64,000 nucleotides of DNA from Chitinimonas_A lacunae (GTDB lineage: Bacteria; Pseudomonadota; Gammaproteobacteria; Burkholderiales; Chitinimonadaceae), in the NCBI RefSeq assembly GCF_042650885.1, contig NZ_JBHSBU010000001.1, positions 1,364,001 through 1,428,000 on the forward strand, read 5' to 3'. The notes beneath the pieces are model-generated. The model did no database searches, was not told the origin of the DNA, and was given only the letters and a program-made list of their open reading frames with translations. Position numbers and translations under genes: made by a program. This document shows positions 25,300-34,251 of the stretch, in pieces. The stretch's first letter is position 1, and each line of letters opens with the position of its first letter.

Positions 25300-27437
25300 T
25301 TCTGGCGGGCGTCTATCGTTTGGGTGGCAACGGGTGCGGTATCGACCACCGGAGCGGGCGGCTGGGTGACGGGTGTGGGCGGCAAGGGCGCTGGCGGCGA
25401 TTTGCGCCGGCGGCCATCGAGACCCGGCAGGGCCACTTCGGGCAGCTCGGGCAACATCAGATTGCGGTCGCGCCGGTATTCACGCTGCATGGTCTGCAAC
25501 ATCTGGTAGCGCTCATTGGTCAGCGCCTCGGCCGCCTGGCCGTCACGCAGCACCACCGGGCGCAGGAACACCATCAGATTGGTCCGTTTGTCGCCACGCG
25601 ACTCGTAGCGGAACAGATTGCCCAGTACCGGAATATCGCCCAGCAGCGGCACCTTGCTCTCGCCGTTGGAGACATCGTTCTCGATCAGCCCGCCCAGCAC
25701 GATGATCTGGCCGTCGTCGACCAGGACCTTCGATTCGATCGAACGCTTCTTGGTGATCAGACCGGCGTTGCCGGTGTTGATATTGCTGCGGGTATCGACG
25801 CTCGACACTTCCTGGAACACCGTCAGCGTGATCGCCCCGCCCTCGGAAACCTGCGGCTTGACCTTGAGCTGGATACCGACGTCCTTGCGCTCGACCGTGG
25901 TAAACGGGTTCTGGTTGTTGCCGGTGGAGGGCTGGGTGCCGGTGATGAAAGGCACGTTCTGACCGACGATGATCTTCGCTTCTTCATTGTCGAGAGTCAG
26001 GATATTGGGCGTGGACAGCACATTGCCGCCCCCGTTGGTCTCGATGGCGGTGGCCAGCAGACCGAGGTTGGGCTTGTTGGTGGAATCCTTGCCGAGCACG
26101 CCGTTGAGCACCCCGATGGTGAAGCCCTGCGGCAGCGTCGGATTATTGGTAGCGATGCCCTTGGCAATATCGAGGATATTGCTGCCGCTTTCCTTGCTGC
26201 CCAGCACCGAGGCCGAACCGACCGACCATTTATCGCCGTCCCCGCCGCCGACCAGCCACTGGATGCCGAATTCGCCGGCCTTGTTGATCGAGACCTCGGC
26301 GATCATCGCCTCGACATAGACCTGGGCACGACGGGCGTCGAGCTTGTCGATCACCGCGCGCAGATTGTTATAGATATGGTCAGGCGCCGTGATGATCAGC
26401 GAGTTGGTGGTGGCATCGGCCTGGATCGCCACGCCGGGGGTGCTCTGGGCCGCCCCGAGCCCCAGGCCGGCGCTGCTCGGGCTGATCTGCGGCTGCGGCG
26501 TGGCCGGCGTGGTATTGCCTGGCGTGGCGCCCGAACTGGGCTGTGGCACATCCTGGCCGGTGATGATGGCCTTGAGCGTCGGCGCCAGCCGGGTGGCGTC
26601 GGCGTTCTTCAGATAGACCACATGGATATTGCCACCCGATTGACCTTGTCGGTCGAGGGTTTCGGCGATCTTGCGGATCTGCGCCAGATGGGCGGTATTG
26701 TCGCCGCGCACCAACAGCGTATTGGCACGGGTGTCGGCGATGACCTGGCTCTTCTTGGCCCCTTCCAGACCCGGACCGATCCCGCCTGCCACCACGCCCG
26801 GCGTGCTGACTTCGGGCATCAGGCGGCCGATGGTCTGGGCCACTTCGAGCGCCGAGGCGAATTTGAGCGGGATCATGGTGATCTCGCCATTGGCCGGCTG
26901 ATCGATATTGGCAATGATCTGGTTGAGCCGTTTGACGTTGTCGGCGTAGTCGGTGATCACCAGCAGATTGGCGCCGGGATAGGCGGCAATCGAGTTATTG
27001 GGGGTGATCAGCGGCCGCAGGATAGGCACCAGCTGCGCGGCCGACTCGTGTTTCATCGGGTAGACCTGGGTAATGATCCGGTCGCCCGAGACATTGTTGT
27101 TGCGGTTGACCGTCACGCCCCAGTTCTGTTTGGCGTCGGCCTCGGGCACGATCTTGATCGCTCCGCTGGTCTCGACCACTGCAAAACCCTGCAGGCGCAG
27201 CGCCGACAGCATGATGTTGAACACTTCGCGCTTGGCCACCGGGCTTGAGGACACGATATTGACCGTCCCCTTGACGCGCGGATCGAGCACGAAATTCTTG
27301 CCGGTAATCAGGCCGATCGCCTTGACCGCCGACTCGATCTCCATGTTCACGAAGTTGAGCATGACCTTGTCGTCGGCGGCCATCACCATCTGGCCGGAGA
27401 GCAACAGCGCGAGCGCGAGCGTCTTGAACGATTTCAT
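25296..27437 (-). CDS. gspD: Type II secretion secretin GspD
   Basis: GspD forms the outer-membrane channel of the type II system. The 713-residue protein has a signal peptide (residues 1-20), an N0 domain (about 25-95) and repeated N1-N3 domains (about 100-420). A Gly/Pro/Thr/Ser-rich loop interrupts N3 near 300-330. The secretin domain follows (about 450-650), with VPFITGTQPS and the signature VLGGLIENDVS. The last 40 residues are Pro-rich. It sits between gspC and gspE with a 4-bp overlap to gspE. Confidence 0.96.
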   Translation of the reverse strand: MKSFKTLALALLLSGQMVMAADDKVMLNFVNMEIESAVKAIGLITGKNFVLDPRVKGTVNIVSSSPVAKREVFNIMLSALRLQGFAVVETSGAIKIVPEADAKQNWGVTVNRNNNVSGDRIITQVYPMKHESAAQLVPILRPLITPNNSIAAYPGANLLVITDYADNVKRLNQIIANIDQPANGEITMIPLKFASALEVAQTIGRLMPEVSTPGVVAGGIGPGLEGAKKSQVIADTRANTLLVRGDNTAHLAQIRKIAETLDRQGQSGGNIHVVYLKNADATRLAPTLKAIITGQDVPQPSSGATPGNTTPATPQPQISPSSAGLGLGAAQSTPGVAIQADATTNSLIITAPDHIYNNLRAVIDKLDARRAQVYVEAMIAEVSINKAGEFGIQWLVGGGDGDKWSVGSASVLGSKESGSNILDIAKGIATNNPTLPQGFTIGVLNGVLGKDSTNKPNLGLLATAIETNGGGNVLSTPNILTLDNEEAKIIVGQNVPFITGTQPSTGNNQNPFTTVERKDVGIQLKVKPQVSEGGAITLTVFQEVSSVDTRSNINTGNAGLITKKRSIESKVLVDDGQIIVLGGLIENDVSNGESKVPLLGDIPVLGNLFRYESRGDKRTNLMVFLRPVVLRDGQAAEALTNERYQMLQTMQREYRRDRNLMLPELPEVALPGLDGRRRKSPPAPLPPTPVTQPPAPVVDTAPVATQTIDARQK

Positions 27438-27439
27438 TG

Positions 27440-28276
27440 TCAGGGAACGATTCGGTAACGAAGGGTCAACGGCGCGCCATGACGCAGCACGGTCAGATTG
27501 ATCTGACTGTCGCGGCTGAATGCGCTGTAGACCGAGGATATGTCGGAGGTCTTGGCCAGTGGTGCGCCATTGACCATCTTCAGCACGTCGCCGTTCTGCA
27601 AACCCAGCATGGGCGCAAGCGGCTGGGCGCCGACGTTTTCGATCAGGATGCCGCCAGCGGGCGCCGGCGCAATGCCACGAGCCCAGTCGCTGATATTGAG
27701 ACCTTGCAGGCCGCCGGCCAGTGAACGCCGGTTCAGGGAGCGCTCGTCTCCCGGTAAGGGCAGCGGCGCCGGGGGCGCCATCCCGGGCGTCAGGGCCAGC
27801 GAGGGAGGGGGCGGCGGCATCATGCTATTGAGGGACGGTGCAGGCTTGCTGTCGAGTTCGACCCGTTCGCGCCGGCCACGGTTATCGATGATGACATGGT
27901 CGCCGTTGACTTCGGCCAGTCGAGCGCCCGACTCGACCTCATCGCCGGCCTTGAAGGCGTTCTCTTTGCCGCTGCCACCGATCAGCACCGCCACGGCCGG
28001 CCAGTCGCCCCGCGCGGCGATCACACCTTTGAGTTTCAGATTCAGGGTGGAAGGTTGTTCCGGCCCGCCAGCCGTTGCACTGAATAAGCGAGTCAGCGGA
28101 CCCAGGTCGGTCGGCGCCGCTACGCTGCCCGGTTCGGGCGGCGCCGCCAGGGGCGGCAGTGGGCGCGGTGCCAGCAGCAGCCAGCCCAAGGAACTGGCCT
28201 GCCAGGCCAGACAACCGAGCAGGCCGAGATTCACGGCACGATAAAACCAGGGGGAGTCGGGAAGACGGACGATCAT
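27440..28276 (-). CDS. gspC: Type II secretion inner-membrane protein GspC
   Basis: GspC links the secretin to the inner-membrane platform. The 278-residue protein has one N-terminal membrane segment (about 13-36), then a homology region (about 60-130: LFSATAG, LKLKGVIAARG, AVLIGG) that contacts GspD. A Pro-rich linker (about 150-175) and a C-terminal PDZ-like domain (about 195-278, with LAPMLGLQNGDVLKMVNG) complete it. It is the first gene of the gspC-D-E operon, two bases before gspD. Confidence 0.92.
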   Translation of the reverse strand: MIVRLPDSPWFYRAVNLGLLGCLAWQASSLGWLLLAPRPLPPLAAPPEPGSVAAPTDLGPLTRLFSATAGGPEQPSTLNLKLKGVIAARGDWPAVAVLIGGSGKENAFKAGDEVESGARLAEVNGDHVIIDNRGRRERVELDSKPAPSLNSMMPPPPPSLALTPGMAPPAPLPLPGDERSLNRRSLAGGLQGLNISDWARGIAPAPAGGILIENVGAQPLAPMLGLQNGDVLKMVNGAPLAKTSDISSVYSAFSRDSQINLTVLRHGAPLTLRYRIVP

Positions 28277-28470
28277 CGTCGGGTTAGTTCTTATCCTGCC
28301 GGTGAAGGTTCAGTCGCCATCAAAGTCATCTCACTATATATAAGGGCGACATTTAGGTGGCCTGCTATCCAGCGTAGCAATGACAATGGCAGATCAGGGC
28401 GCATTTATATCAGGTTTGATGCGTTCCGGGCCATTTCGCGACAATTTGCAAAAAACATGCAGATTGGTGG

Positions 28471-28499
28471 TTGACAGGGTCCAGCCTGCGTGATTAAAT
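28471..28499 (+). promoter_or_regulatory. Sigma-70 promoter of the tRNA operon
   Basis: Consensus -35 TTGACA (28471-28476), a 17-base spacer and -10 TTAAAT (28494-28499), about 38 bases before the first tRNA gene. Confidence 0.8.
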
Positions 28500-28537
28500 G
28501 CGCGCCTTCCTGCAGCAACACAGCAGGAAGCCAACGC

Positions 28538-28614
28538 GGAGCGGTAGTTCAGTTGGTTAGAATACCGGCCTGTCACGCCGGGGGTCGCGGGTTCGAGCCC
28601 CGTCCGCTCCGCCA
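28538..28614 (+). tRNA. tRNA-Asp (GTC), copy 1
   Basis: 77 bases with GGAGCGG/CCGCTCC acceptor stem, encoded CCA, and anticodon GTC in the loop CTGTCAC. All four stems form. Confidence 0.96.
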
Positions 28615-28653
28615 GAATTTTCCGCTGTCGATACCGTAAAGGGTCGTACAGTT

Positions 28654-28728
28654 GGGTGGTTAGCTCAGCGGTAGAGCACTGCCTTCACACGGCAGGGGTC
28701 ACTGGTTCGATCCCAGTACTACCCACCA
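28654..28728 (+). tRNA. tRNA-Val (CAC), copy 1
   Basis: 75 bases with GGGTGGT/ACTACCC acceptor stem, encoded CCA, and anticodon loop TTCACAC, giving CAC, which reads GUG. The T-arm is CTGG-TTCGATC-CCAG. Confidence 0.95.
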
Positions 28729-28774
28729 GATGGTTTAGTAGTAAAACAATCTGCCAGATTTGGCGGTTTGTTCC

Positions 28775-28851
28775 GGAGCGGTAGTTCAGTTGGTTAGAAT
28801 ACCGGCCTGTCACGCCGGGGGTCGCGGGTTCGAGCCCCGTCCGCTCCGCCA
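28775..28851 (+). tRNA. tRNA-Asp (GTC), copy 2
   Basis: Identical in sequence to the first Asp gene over its 77 bases, including the encoded CCA. Confidence 0.96.
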
Positions 28852-28889
28852 ACTTCAGTGCTGTTGAGATCGTTTGGTCTCATACAGTC

Positions 28890-28964
28890 GGGTGGTTAGC
28901 TCAGCGGTAGAGCACTGCCTTCACACGGCAGGGGTCACTAGTTCGATCCTAGTACTACCCACCA
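28890..28964 (+). tRNA. tRNA-Val (CAC), copy 2
   Basis: Same as Val copy 1 except for one T-stem pair: CTAG...CTAG here against CTGG...CCAG, a compensatory G-C to A-T change that keeps the stem paired. Confidence 0.95.
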
Positions 28965-29005
28965 GTATTGAGCAGTAAACAGACTGTCTTAACGATAGTT
29001 TGCCC

Positions 29006-29082
29006 GGAGCGGTAGTTCAGTTGGTTAGAATACCGGCCTGTCACGCCGGGGGTCGCGGGTTCGAGCCCCGTCCGCTCCGCCA
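29006..29082 (+). tRNA. tRNA-Asp (GTC), copy 3
   Basis: Third identical 77-base Asp gene, the last gene of the cluster, followed by a terminator. Confidence 0.96.
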
Positions 29083-29088
29083 ACACCG

Positions 29089-29121
29089 AAAACCCAGCCA
29101 GAAGGCTGGGTTTTCTCTTTT
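29089..29121 (+). terminator. Terminator of the tRNA operon
   Basis: AAAACCCAGCC (29089-29099) pairs with GGCTGGGTTTT (29104-29114) around AGAA, followed by CTCTTTT. The A-run on the left lets it also serve the convergent minus-strand gene. Confidence 0.9.
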
Positions 29122-29130
29122 GCTGTCCGG

Positions 29131-29691
29131 CTACTCGCCTTTCTTGCCTTGGCGCGCCTTGACCAAGGCACTGCGCGCTTCTTCGGGCATCTTGGCCTCG
29201 GCTTCCGCCACGGCCTCGTCATGGACCCGGCGCAACTCCTCAGGCGACGCGGTCTGGTTCGAGCGGAACCAGACGATCGCCGTACGCCCCATCGCATAGG
29301 TCCAGGCCGAATCCAGCGCGATCGCCACCAGCGAACCCAGCCCCGGCAACATCCCTTTGAGCGCCGCCACAGTCAGCTGGCGGCCGACCATGCTGCCGCC
29401 TACCAGCGCCAGTGTCTCGCGTACCCCATTGGGGGACAGACGATAGCCATAGATATGGCCCAAGCCGCGCACCATCATGAATTGCAGCGGCGTCACCGTC
29501 AGCATTTCGGAAAACGGCAGCGGTATCGGTGCCAGGGCCGCCGCAGTCAGGGCGCAATCGCGCACCAGCTTCTCCGCCGCCGCATCGCGCTCGGCCGGAC
29601 TCATCTTGCTATAGTCACCACGGAATATCTCTTTGACCTGCTTGCCGCTATCACCGAGCTGCTTGGCCCAGGTCGCCAGTCTCAACACCAT
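29131..29691 (-). CDS. DUF697-family (YcjF-like) membrane-associated protein
   Basis: The 186-residue protein matches the DUF697 pattern: a conserved entry (CALTAAALAPIPLPFSEML), TPLQFMMVRGLGHIYGY, then hydrophobic stretches around LPGLGSLVAIALDSAWTYAMGR. DUF697 proteins are often associated with GTPases or stress membranes. Their function is not settled. The C-terminal 35 residues are charged. The gene is convergent with the tRNA operon and divergent from hrpA. Confidence 0.82.
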   Translation of the reverse strand: MVLRLATWAKQLGDSGKQVKEIFRGDYSKMSPAERDAAAEKLVRDCALTAAALAPIPLPFSEMLTVTPLQFMMVRGLGHIYGYRLSPNGVRETLALVGGSMVGRQLTVAALKGMLPGLGSLVAIALDSAWTYAMGRTAIVWFRSNQTASPEELRRVHDEAVAEAEAKMPEEARSALVKARQGKKGE

Positions 29692-29844
29692 ATCGCCTCC
29701 TGCGATCCATCATCGAATACACCATGCAAAGCGCCAGCCGCGCCCTGTCCACCGTAGCAAGCGGCTCACCCGGACGGCGGCCGGCTACGCCATTGTGCTA
29801 GAATCGGCGCCTTTGTTTGCCCTTCCCTTGCTCTTTATTCATCT

Positions 29845-32800
29845 ATGTCCAGTCCATTGAGCCAATTCAGCGCCCAACTGACGCGCTGCCTGATTCGCGA
29901 CCGCCACCCCATCCGCCAGAAGATCCAGGCGGCCCGCGAGCGCCAGAAGAAGAATCAATCTATCGAGCGCGCCCTGATCGAGATCGAAGGCGCGATCAAG
30001 GTCTCCCAAGCCAAATTCGAGGCCCGCGCCGCCCGGCTGCCGCGCCCCAACTACGATGACACCCTGCCGGTCAGTCAACGCCGCGATGAGCTGCTGCAAG
30101 CCATTGCCGCCAATCAGGTGGTGATCGTCTGCGGCGAAACCGGTTCGGGCAAAACCACCCAACTGCCCAAACTCTGCCTGGAACTGGGCCGTGGTGTCGC
30201 CGGCCTGATCGGCCACACCCAGCCGCGCCGTCTGGCTGCCCGCTCGGTGGCGAGCCGCATCGCCCAGGAGCTCGATACCGAACTGGGCGATCTGGTCGGC
30301 TACAAGGTCCGCTTTACCGACCACACCTCGGCTTCCAGCCTGATCAAGCTGATGACCGACGGTATTCTGCTGGCCGAGACCCAGACCGACCGTTTCCTGT
30401 CGCAATACGACACGATCATCGTGGACGAGGCACATGAACGCAGCCTCAATATCGATTTCCTGCTGGGCTTTCTGCGCCAGTTGCTGCCCAAGCGGCCCGA
30501 TCTCAAGGTCATCGTCACCTCGGCCACCATCGACGCCGAGCGCTTCTCGCGCCATTTCGACGGCGCGCCGGTGATCGAAGTTTCCGGCCGGACCTATCCG
30601 GTCGAAGTCCGTTACCGGCCGCTGCGCTCGCGCGACGAAGACGACCAGGAAATCGAGATGGAAGAAGCCGTCGTCGCCGCCGTCGACGAATTATGGCGCC
30701 ACGATGGGGCCGGCGATGTGCTGGTTTTCCTACCGGGCGAGCGGGAGATCCGCGATACCGCCGACGAGCTGCGTAAAGCCCAGCTCAAGGGCGCCGAGAT
30801 TCTGCCGCTGTTCGCCCGGCTGTCGGTCGAGGAGCAACAGCGCGTCTTCCGTGGCAGCAGCGGCCGCCGGGTGGTGCTGGCCACCAATGTGGCTGAAACA
30901 TCGCTGACCGTGCCCGGCATCCGCTATGTGATCGACTCGGGACTGGCACGAATGAACCGCTACAGCCCGCGTGCCAAGGTCGAGCAATTGCAGATCGAAA
31001 AGATCTCGCAGGCCTCGGCCCGTCAACGTGCCGGCCGTTGCGGCCGGGTGGCTGCCGGGGTCTGTATCCGCCTCTACGGTGAAGACGACTTCAATGCCCG
31101 CCCCGCCTTTACCGATCCGGAAATCGTCCGCTCTTCGCTTGCCGCCGTGATTCTGCGCATGCAAGCACTCAAGCTCGGCCGGGTCGAGGATTTCCCGTTT
31201 ATCGAAGCGCCCTCGGGCCGCCTGATTGCCGACGGCTACCAGTTGCTCCATGAACTGGGCGCCGTCGATGAGCAAGGCCGGCTGACCCGGCTCGGCCAGG
31301 AGCTGGCGCGCTTGCCGATCGACCCCAAAGTCGGCCGGATGCTGTTGGCCGGTCGCGACGAGCACTGTCTGCGCGAAATGCTGATTCTGGCCGCGGCGCT
31401 ATCGATCCAGGATCCGCGTGAACGGCCGTTCGAGGCCCGCGATGCGGCCGATCGGGCACAGCAGCGTTTTGTCGATGAAAAATCGGACTTCCTGTCCTTC
31501 CTCAATCTCTGGGACTTCTTCGACGAGGCACTCAAGACCAAGAAGTCGAACCGCCAATTGGTCGATCTGTGCCATAGCCATTTCCTGTCCTATCTGCGGC
31601 TGCGCGAGTGGCGCGAGCTGCATGGCCAACTGGCCGAGATCGCCTCGGATATGGGCTGGAAGGTGGAATCGTCGGCGGCCGAACCGGTCGCGGCCCCGGC
31701 TCCGACCGGCAAACAGGCAGCCAAGCAAAAGCTCAATGCCGAAAATAGCCGCTACGAGTCGATCCATCGTGCGCTCTGTGCCGGCCTGATCGGCAACCTT
31801 GGCATGAAGCAGCCCGAAGACGAGGAGTACCTGGGCGCCCGCAGCATCCGCTTCCATATCTTCCCGGGCTCCGGCCTCAAGAAATCCCGCCCCAAATGGA
31901 TCGTCGCCGCCGAGCTGGTCGAAACCACCAAGCTCTATGGCCGCTGCGTCGCCAGCATCCAGCCTGAATGGCTGGAGCAGTTGGCCGACCATCTGGTCAA
32001 GCGTGACTATTTCGACCCGCATTGGGAAGAAGGTCCGGGCCAGGTGGTGGCCAGCGAGCGGGTAACGCTCTACGGCTTGCCGCTGGTGGCGCGGCGCCGT
32101 GTCCACTATGGGCCGATCGATCCGGTGCAGTCGCGTGAAATTCTGATCCGCGAAGGGTTGGCCGGGCGGCGTTTCAATACCCGCGCCGAGTTCTACCGCC
32201 ATAACGAGGCACTGATCAGCGAAATCGAGGAACTCGAACATAAGGCGCGCCGCCAGGATGTGCTGGTCGATGAAGGCGTGCTGTTCGACTTCTACGCCGC
32301 CCGCATTCCCGAGGGCATCATCAATGCCGCTGGCTTCGAAGCCTGGCGCAAAGAAGCCGAGAAGACCGATCCGAAGCTGCTGTTCCTCAGCCGCGAGGAC
32401 CTGATGCGCCATGGTGGCGAGCGCATCACGGCAGCCCAGTTTCCGCCCGAGCTGCAACTCGACGGCGTCACGCTGGCACTGGCCTACCGCTTCGAACCTG
32501 GCCATCCGCTCGATGGCGTTACGGTGCAACTGCCGCTCCATCTGCTCAACCGGGTCAACGGTGCGGCGTTCGAATGGCTGGTACCGGGTCTGATCCGCGA
32601 CAAGATCACCCATCTGGTCAAGTCGCTGCCCAAATCGATCCGCCGCCTGTGCGTGCCGGTGCCCGAATTCGTCACCCGCACCCTGGTCGAACTCGACCGG
32701 GCCGACCTGACCCAGCCGCTCTTGCCACAACTGGCGCAAGCAGTGGGTCGTGGTATCGGGCAGCCGGTTTCGGTCGAGGAATTCGACCCATCCGATCTGC

Positions 32801-33843
32801 CGCCACACCTGAAAATGAATATCCGGGTGGTCGATGACGCCGGTCAGGAGCTGGCGCTTGGACGCGATCTGGTGGCACTGCGCGAGCAACTGTCGGAAGC
32901 GGCACGGATGACTTTCCGCGAGGTGGCCCAGACACCGGCCAAGACCGGCAAGAAAGGCAGCAAGACCACGCCAGTCGAAGTGGGCATCGAACGTGAAGGC
33001 ATTACCGCCTGGGACTTCGGCGACCTGCCAGCTAAGCTGACCTTCGAGCGCCAGGGCGCGCGGTTGACCGGTTATCCGGCCGTGGTGCCGCAGGATGAAG
33101 GCTGCGCCATCCGGCTGTTCGATACCGAAGAAGCCGCCCTGCTCGCCCATCGTCAAGGCGTGGTGCGGCTGATGCAACTCGAACTGAAGGAACAGGTGAA
33201 GCAGTTGCCGAAATGCTTCCCCAACTTTACCCAGACCGCGTTGCTGCTGCGCCATGTCGCCAACTCCGACCAGTTGATGGACGACCTGATCCAGTGCGTC
33301 TGCGACCGCGCCTTTATCGGCGACGATGAACTGCCGCGCAGCAAGAAGGACTTCGACAACCAGAAATCACGCGCCAAGGCTCGTCTGCCGGCCGTGCGCG
33401 ATGCGGCGTATCGGGTGCTGAACGAGGTGGCGGCCGAGTATCAGACGCTATACAACCTGCTCAGCAAGCCGGTCCGGCTGCAAAGCGAGTTGAAGCAGCA
33501 GTTGGGACGGCTGATCTATCCGGGCTTTATGACGGCGACGCCCTGGGAACAGCTTCCCCATCTGCCGCGCTATCTGAAGGCGATGAAGCTGCGACTCGAC
33601 AAGTACAACGCCGCCCAGGCCCGCGACGAACAACGCGGCGCCGAAGTGGCCGAGCTATGGTCGCGCTGGGAAACGGAACAGGAGAAATGGCGCAAACTCG
33701 GCCGCGACCCGGCCAAGCTCGCCCCGTTCCGCTGGATGATCGAGGAGCTTCGAGTCGGCCTGTTCGCCCAGGAACTGAAAACGCCCTACCCGGTATCGGT
33801 CAAGCGGCTCAATAAACAGTGGGAAGAGCTGGTGCGGCACTGA
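29845..33843 (+). CDS. hrpA: ATP-dependent RNA helicase HrpA
   Basis: HrpA is a DEAH-box helicase acting on RNA and stalled ribosomes. The 1332-residue protein is close to the usual ~1300. An N-terminal helical region precedes motif I GETGSGKTTQ, motif II DEAHERS, motif III SATID, motif V TNVAETSLTVPG and motif VI QRAGRCGR. The winged-helix/ratchet/OB domains and the long HrpA-specific C-terminal domain follow. A Lys/Ala/Pro-rich insertion (EPVAAPAPTGKQAAKQK, near residues 613-630) lies between conserved blocks. No strong ribosome-binding site precedes 29845, but the N-terminus matches the family. Monocistronic, with a bidirectional terminator about 230 bp downstream. Confidence 0.96.
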   Translation: MSSPLSQFSAQLTRCLIRDRHPIRQKIQAARERQKKNQSIERALIEIEGAIKVSQAKFEARAARLPRPNYDDTLPVSQRRDELLQAIAANQVVIVCGETGSGKTTQLPKLCLELGRGVAGLIGHTQPRRLAARSVASRIAQELDTELGDLVGYKVRFTDHTSASSLIKLMTDGILLAETQTDRFLSQYDTIIVDEAHERSLNIDFLLGFLRQLLPKRPDLKVIVTSATIDAERFSRHFDGAPVIEVSGRTYPVEVRYRPLRSRDEDDQEIEMEEAVVAAVDELWRHDGAGDVLVFLPGEREIRDTADELRKAQLKGAEILPLFARLSVEEQQRVFRGSSGRRVVLATNVAETSLTVPGIRYVIDSGLARMNRYSPRAKVEQLQIEKISQASARQRAGRCGRVAAGVCIRLYGEDDFNARPAFTDPEIVRSSLAAVILRMQALKLGRVEDFPFIEAPSGRLIADGYQLLHELGAVDEQGRLTRLGQELARLPIDPKVGRMLLAGRDEHCLREMLILAAALSIQDPRERPFEARDAADRAQQRFVDEKSDFLSFLNLWDFFDEALKTKKSNRQLVDLCHSHFLSYLRLREWRELHGQLAEIASDMGWKVESSAAEPVAAPAPTGKQAAKQKLNAENSRYESIHRALCAGLIGNLGMKQPEDEEYLGARSIRFHIFPGSGLKKSRPKWIVAAELVETTKLYGRCVASIQPEWLEQLADHLVKRDYFDPHWEEGPGQVVASERVTLYGLPLVARRRVHYGPIDPVQSREILIREGLAGRRFNTRAEFYRHNEALISEIEELEHKARRQDVLVDEGVLFDFYAARIPEGIINAAGFEAWRKEAEKTDPKLLFLSREDLMRHGGERITAAQFPPELQLDGVTLALAYRFEPGHPLDGVTVQLPLHLLNRVNGAAFEWLVPGLIRDKITHLVKSLPKSIRRLCVPVPEFVTRTLVELDRADLTQPLLPQLAQAVGRGIGQPVSVEEFDPSDLPPHLKMNIRVVDDAGQELALGRDLVALREQLSEAARMTFREVAQTPAKTGKKGSKTTPVEVGIEREGITAWDFGDLPAKLTFERQGARLTGYPAVVPQDEGCAIRLFDTEEAALLAHRQGVVRLMQLELKEQVKQLPKCFPNFTQTALLLRHVANSDQLMDDLIQCVCDRAFIGDDELPRSKKDFDNQKSRAKARLPAVRDAAYRVLNEVAAEYQTLYNLLSKPVRLQSELKQQLGRLIYPGFMTATPWEQLPHLPRYLKAMKLRLDKYNAAQARDEQRGAEVAELWSRWETEQEKWRKLGRDPAKLAPFRWMIEELRVGLFAQELKTPYPVSVKRLNKQWEELVRH

Positions 33844-34070
33844 ACCGTGGCGCCGGACTAACCGGTCATGATCGTTCGAAACGGCGTCCTACACCATAGC
33901 CTTGCAGGCTGTGTCAGCTGCAAAGCGAGGTCAGGCACCCTTTGCTTCTATCCTGGCCTCGCTTTCTGACGGACAGAAAAATGAGGCATAGCCTTTGTAT
34001 CTGTCCCGCTGCAATGTCAGCCTGCCTGGACACCATAGGGAAAGCGAACTGGCCTCAGTGCTCAGATTGA

Positions 34071-34110
34071 AAAGCGGCTTACTGGACAGACCCAGTAAGC
34101 CGCTTTCATT
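34071..34110 (+). terminator. Bidirectional terminator between hrpA and the peptidase-lectin gene
   Basis: AAAGCGGCTTACTGG (34071-34085) pairs perfectly with CCAGTAAGCCGCTTT (34092-34106), a 15-bp stem with a six-base loop. T-rich flanks occur on both strands. The rest of the spacer (33844-34251) has no gene. Confidence 0.85.
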
Positions 34111-34120
34111 TGTATTCAGC

Positions 34121-34195
34121 AATAAATAAATATTTCTGCAATACCTTTGCCAGACAAATAGCCAGATATAAATATAAATACATAACTATTGCCAT
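34121..34195 (+). repeat. AT-rich dispersed intergenic element, degenerate copy 6
   Basis: AATAAATATTTCTGCAATACC is followed by GACAAATAGCCAGATATAAA. The CTGC, ATAGCC and A/T-rich tail parts fit the family, while the GAAAATTTCAGG core is degraded. Confidence 0.35.
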
Positions 34196-34251
34196 TACGC
34201 CAAGCAATGGGGATCGACCCCAAAACCGCACTGAGACCGATCCCCCAAGAT

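Noticed and set aside
25320..27248. A 642-codon plus-strand frame
   Set aside because: It is the antisense of gspD. No motif or ribosome-binding site; His/Gln/Asp-rich shadow composition.
28538..29082. A repeat array resembling CRISPR because of alternating similar units
   Set aside because: The units fold as tRNA-Asp and tRNA-Val with correct anticodons and CCA ends; spacers are not of uniform length.
31399..33255. A 618-codon minus-strand frame
   Set aside because: It is the antisense of hrpA, whose helicase motifs are intact.
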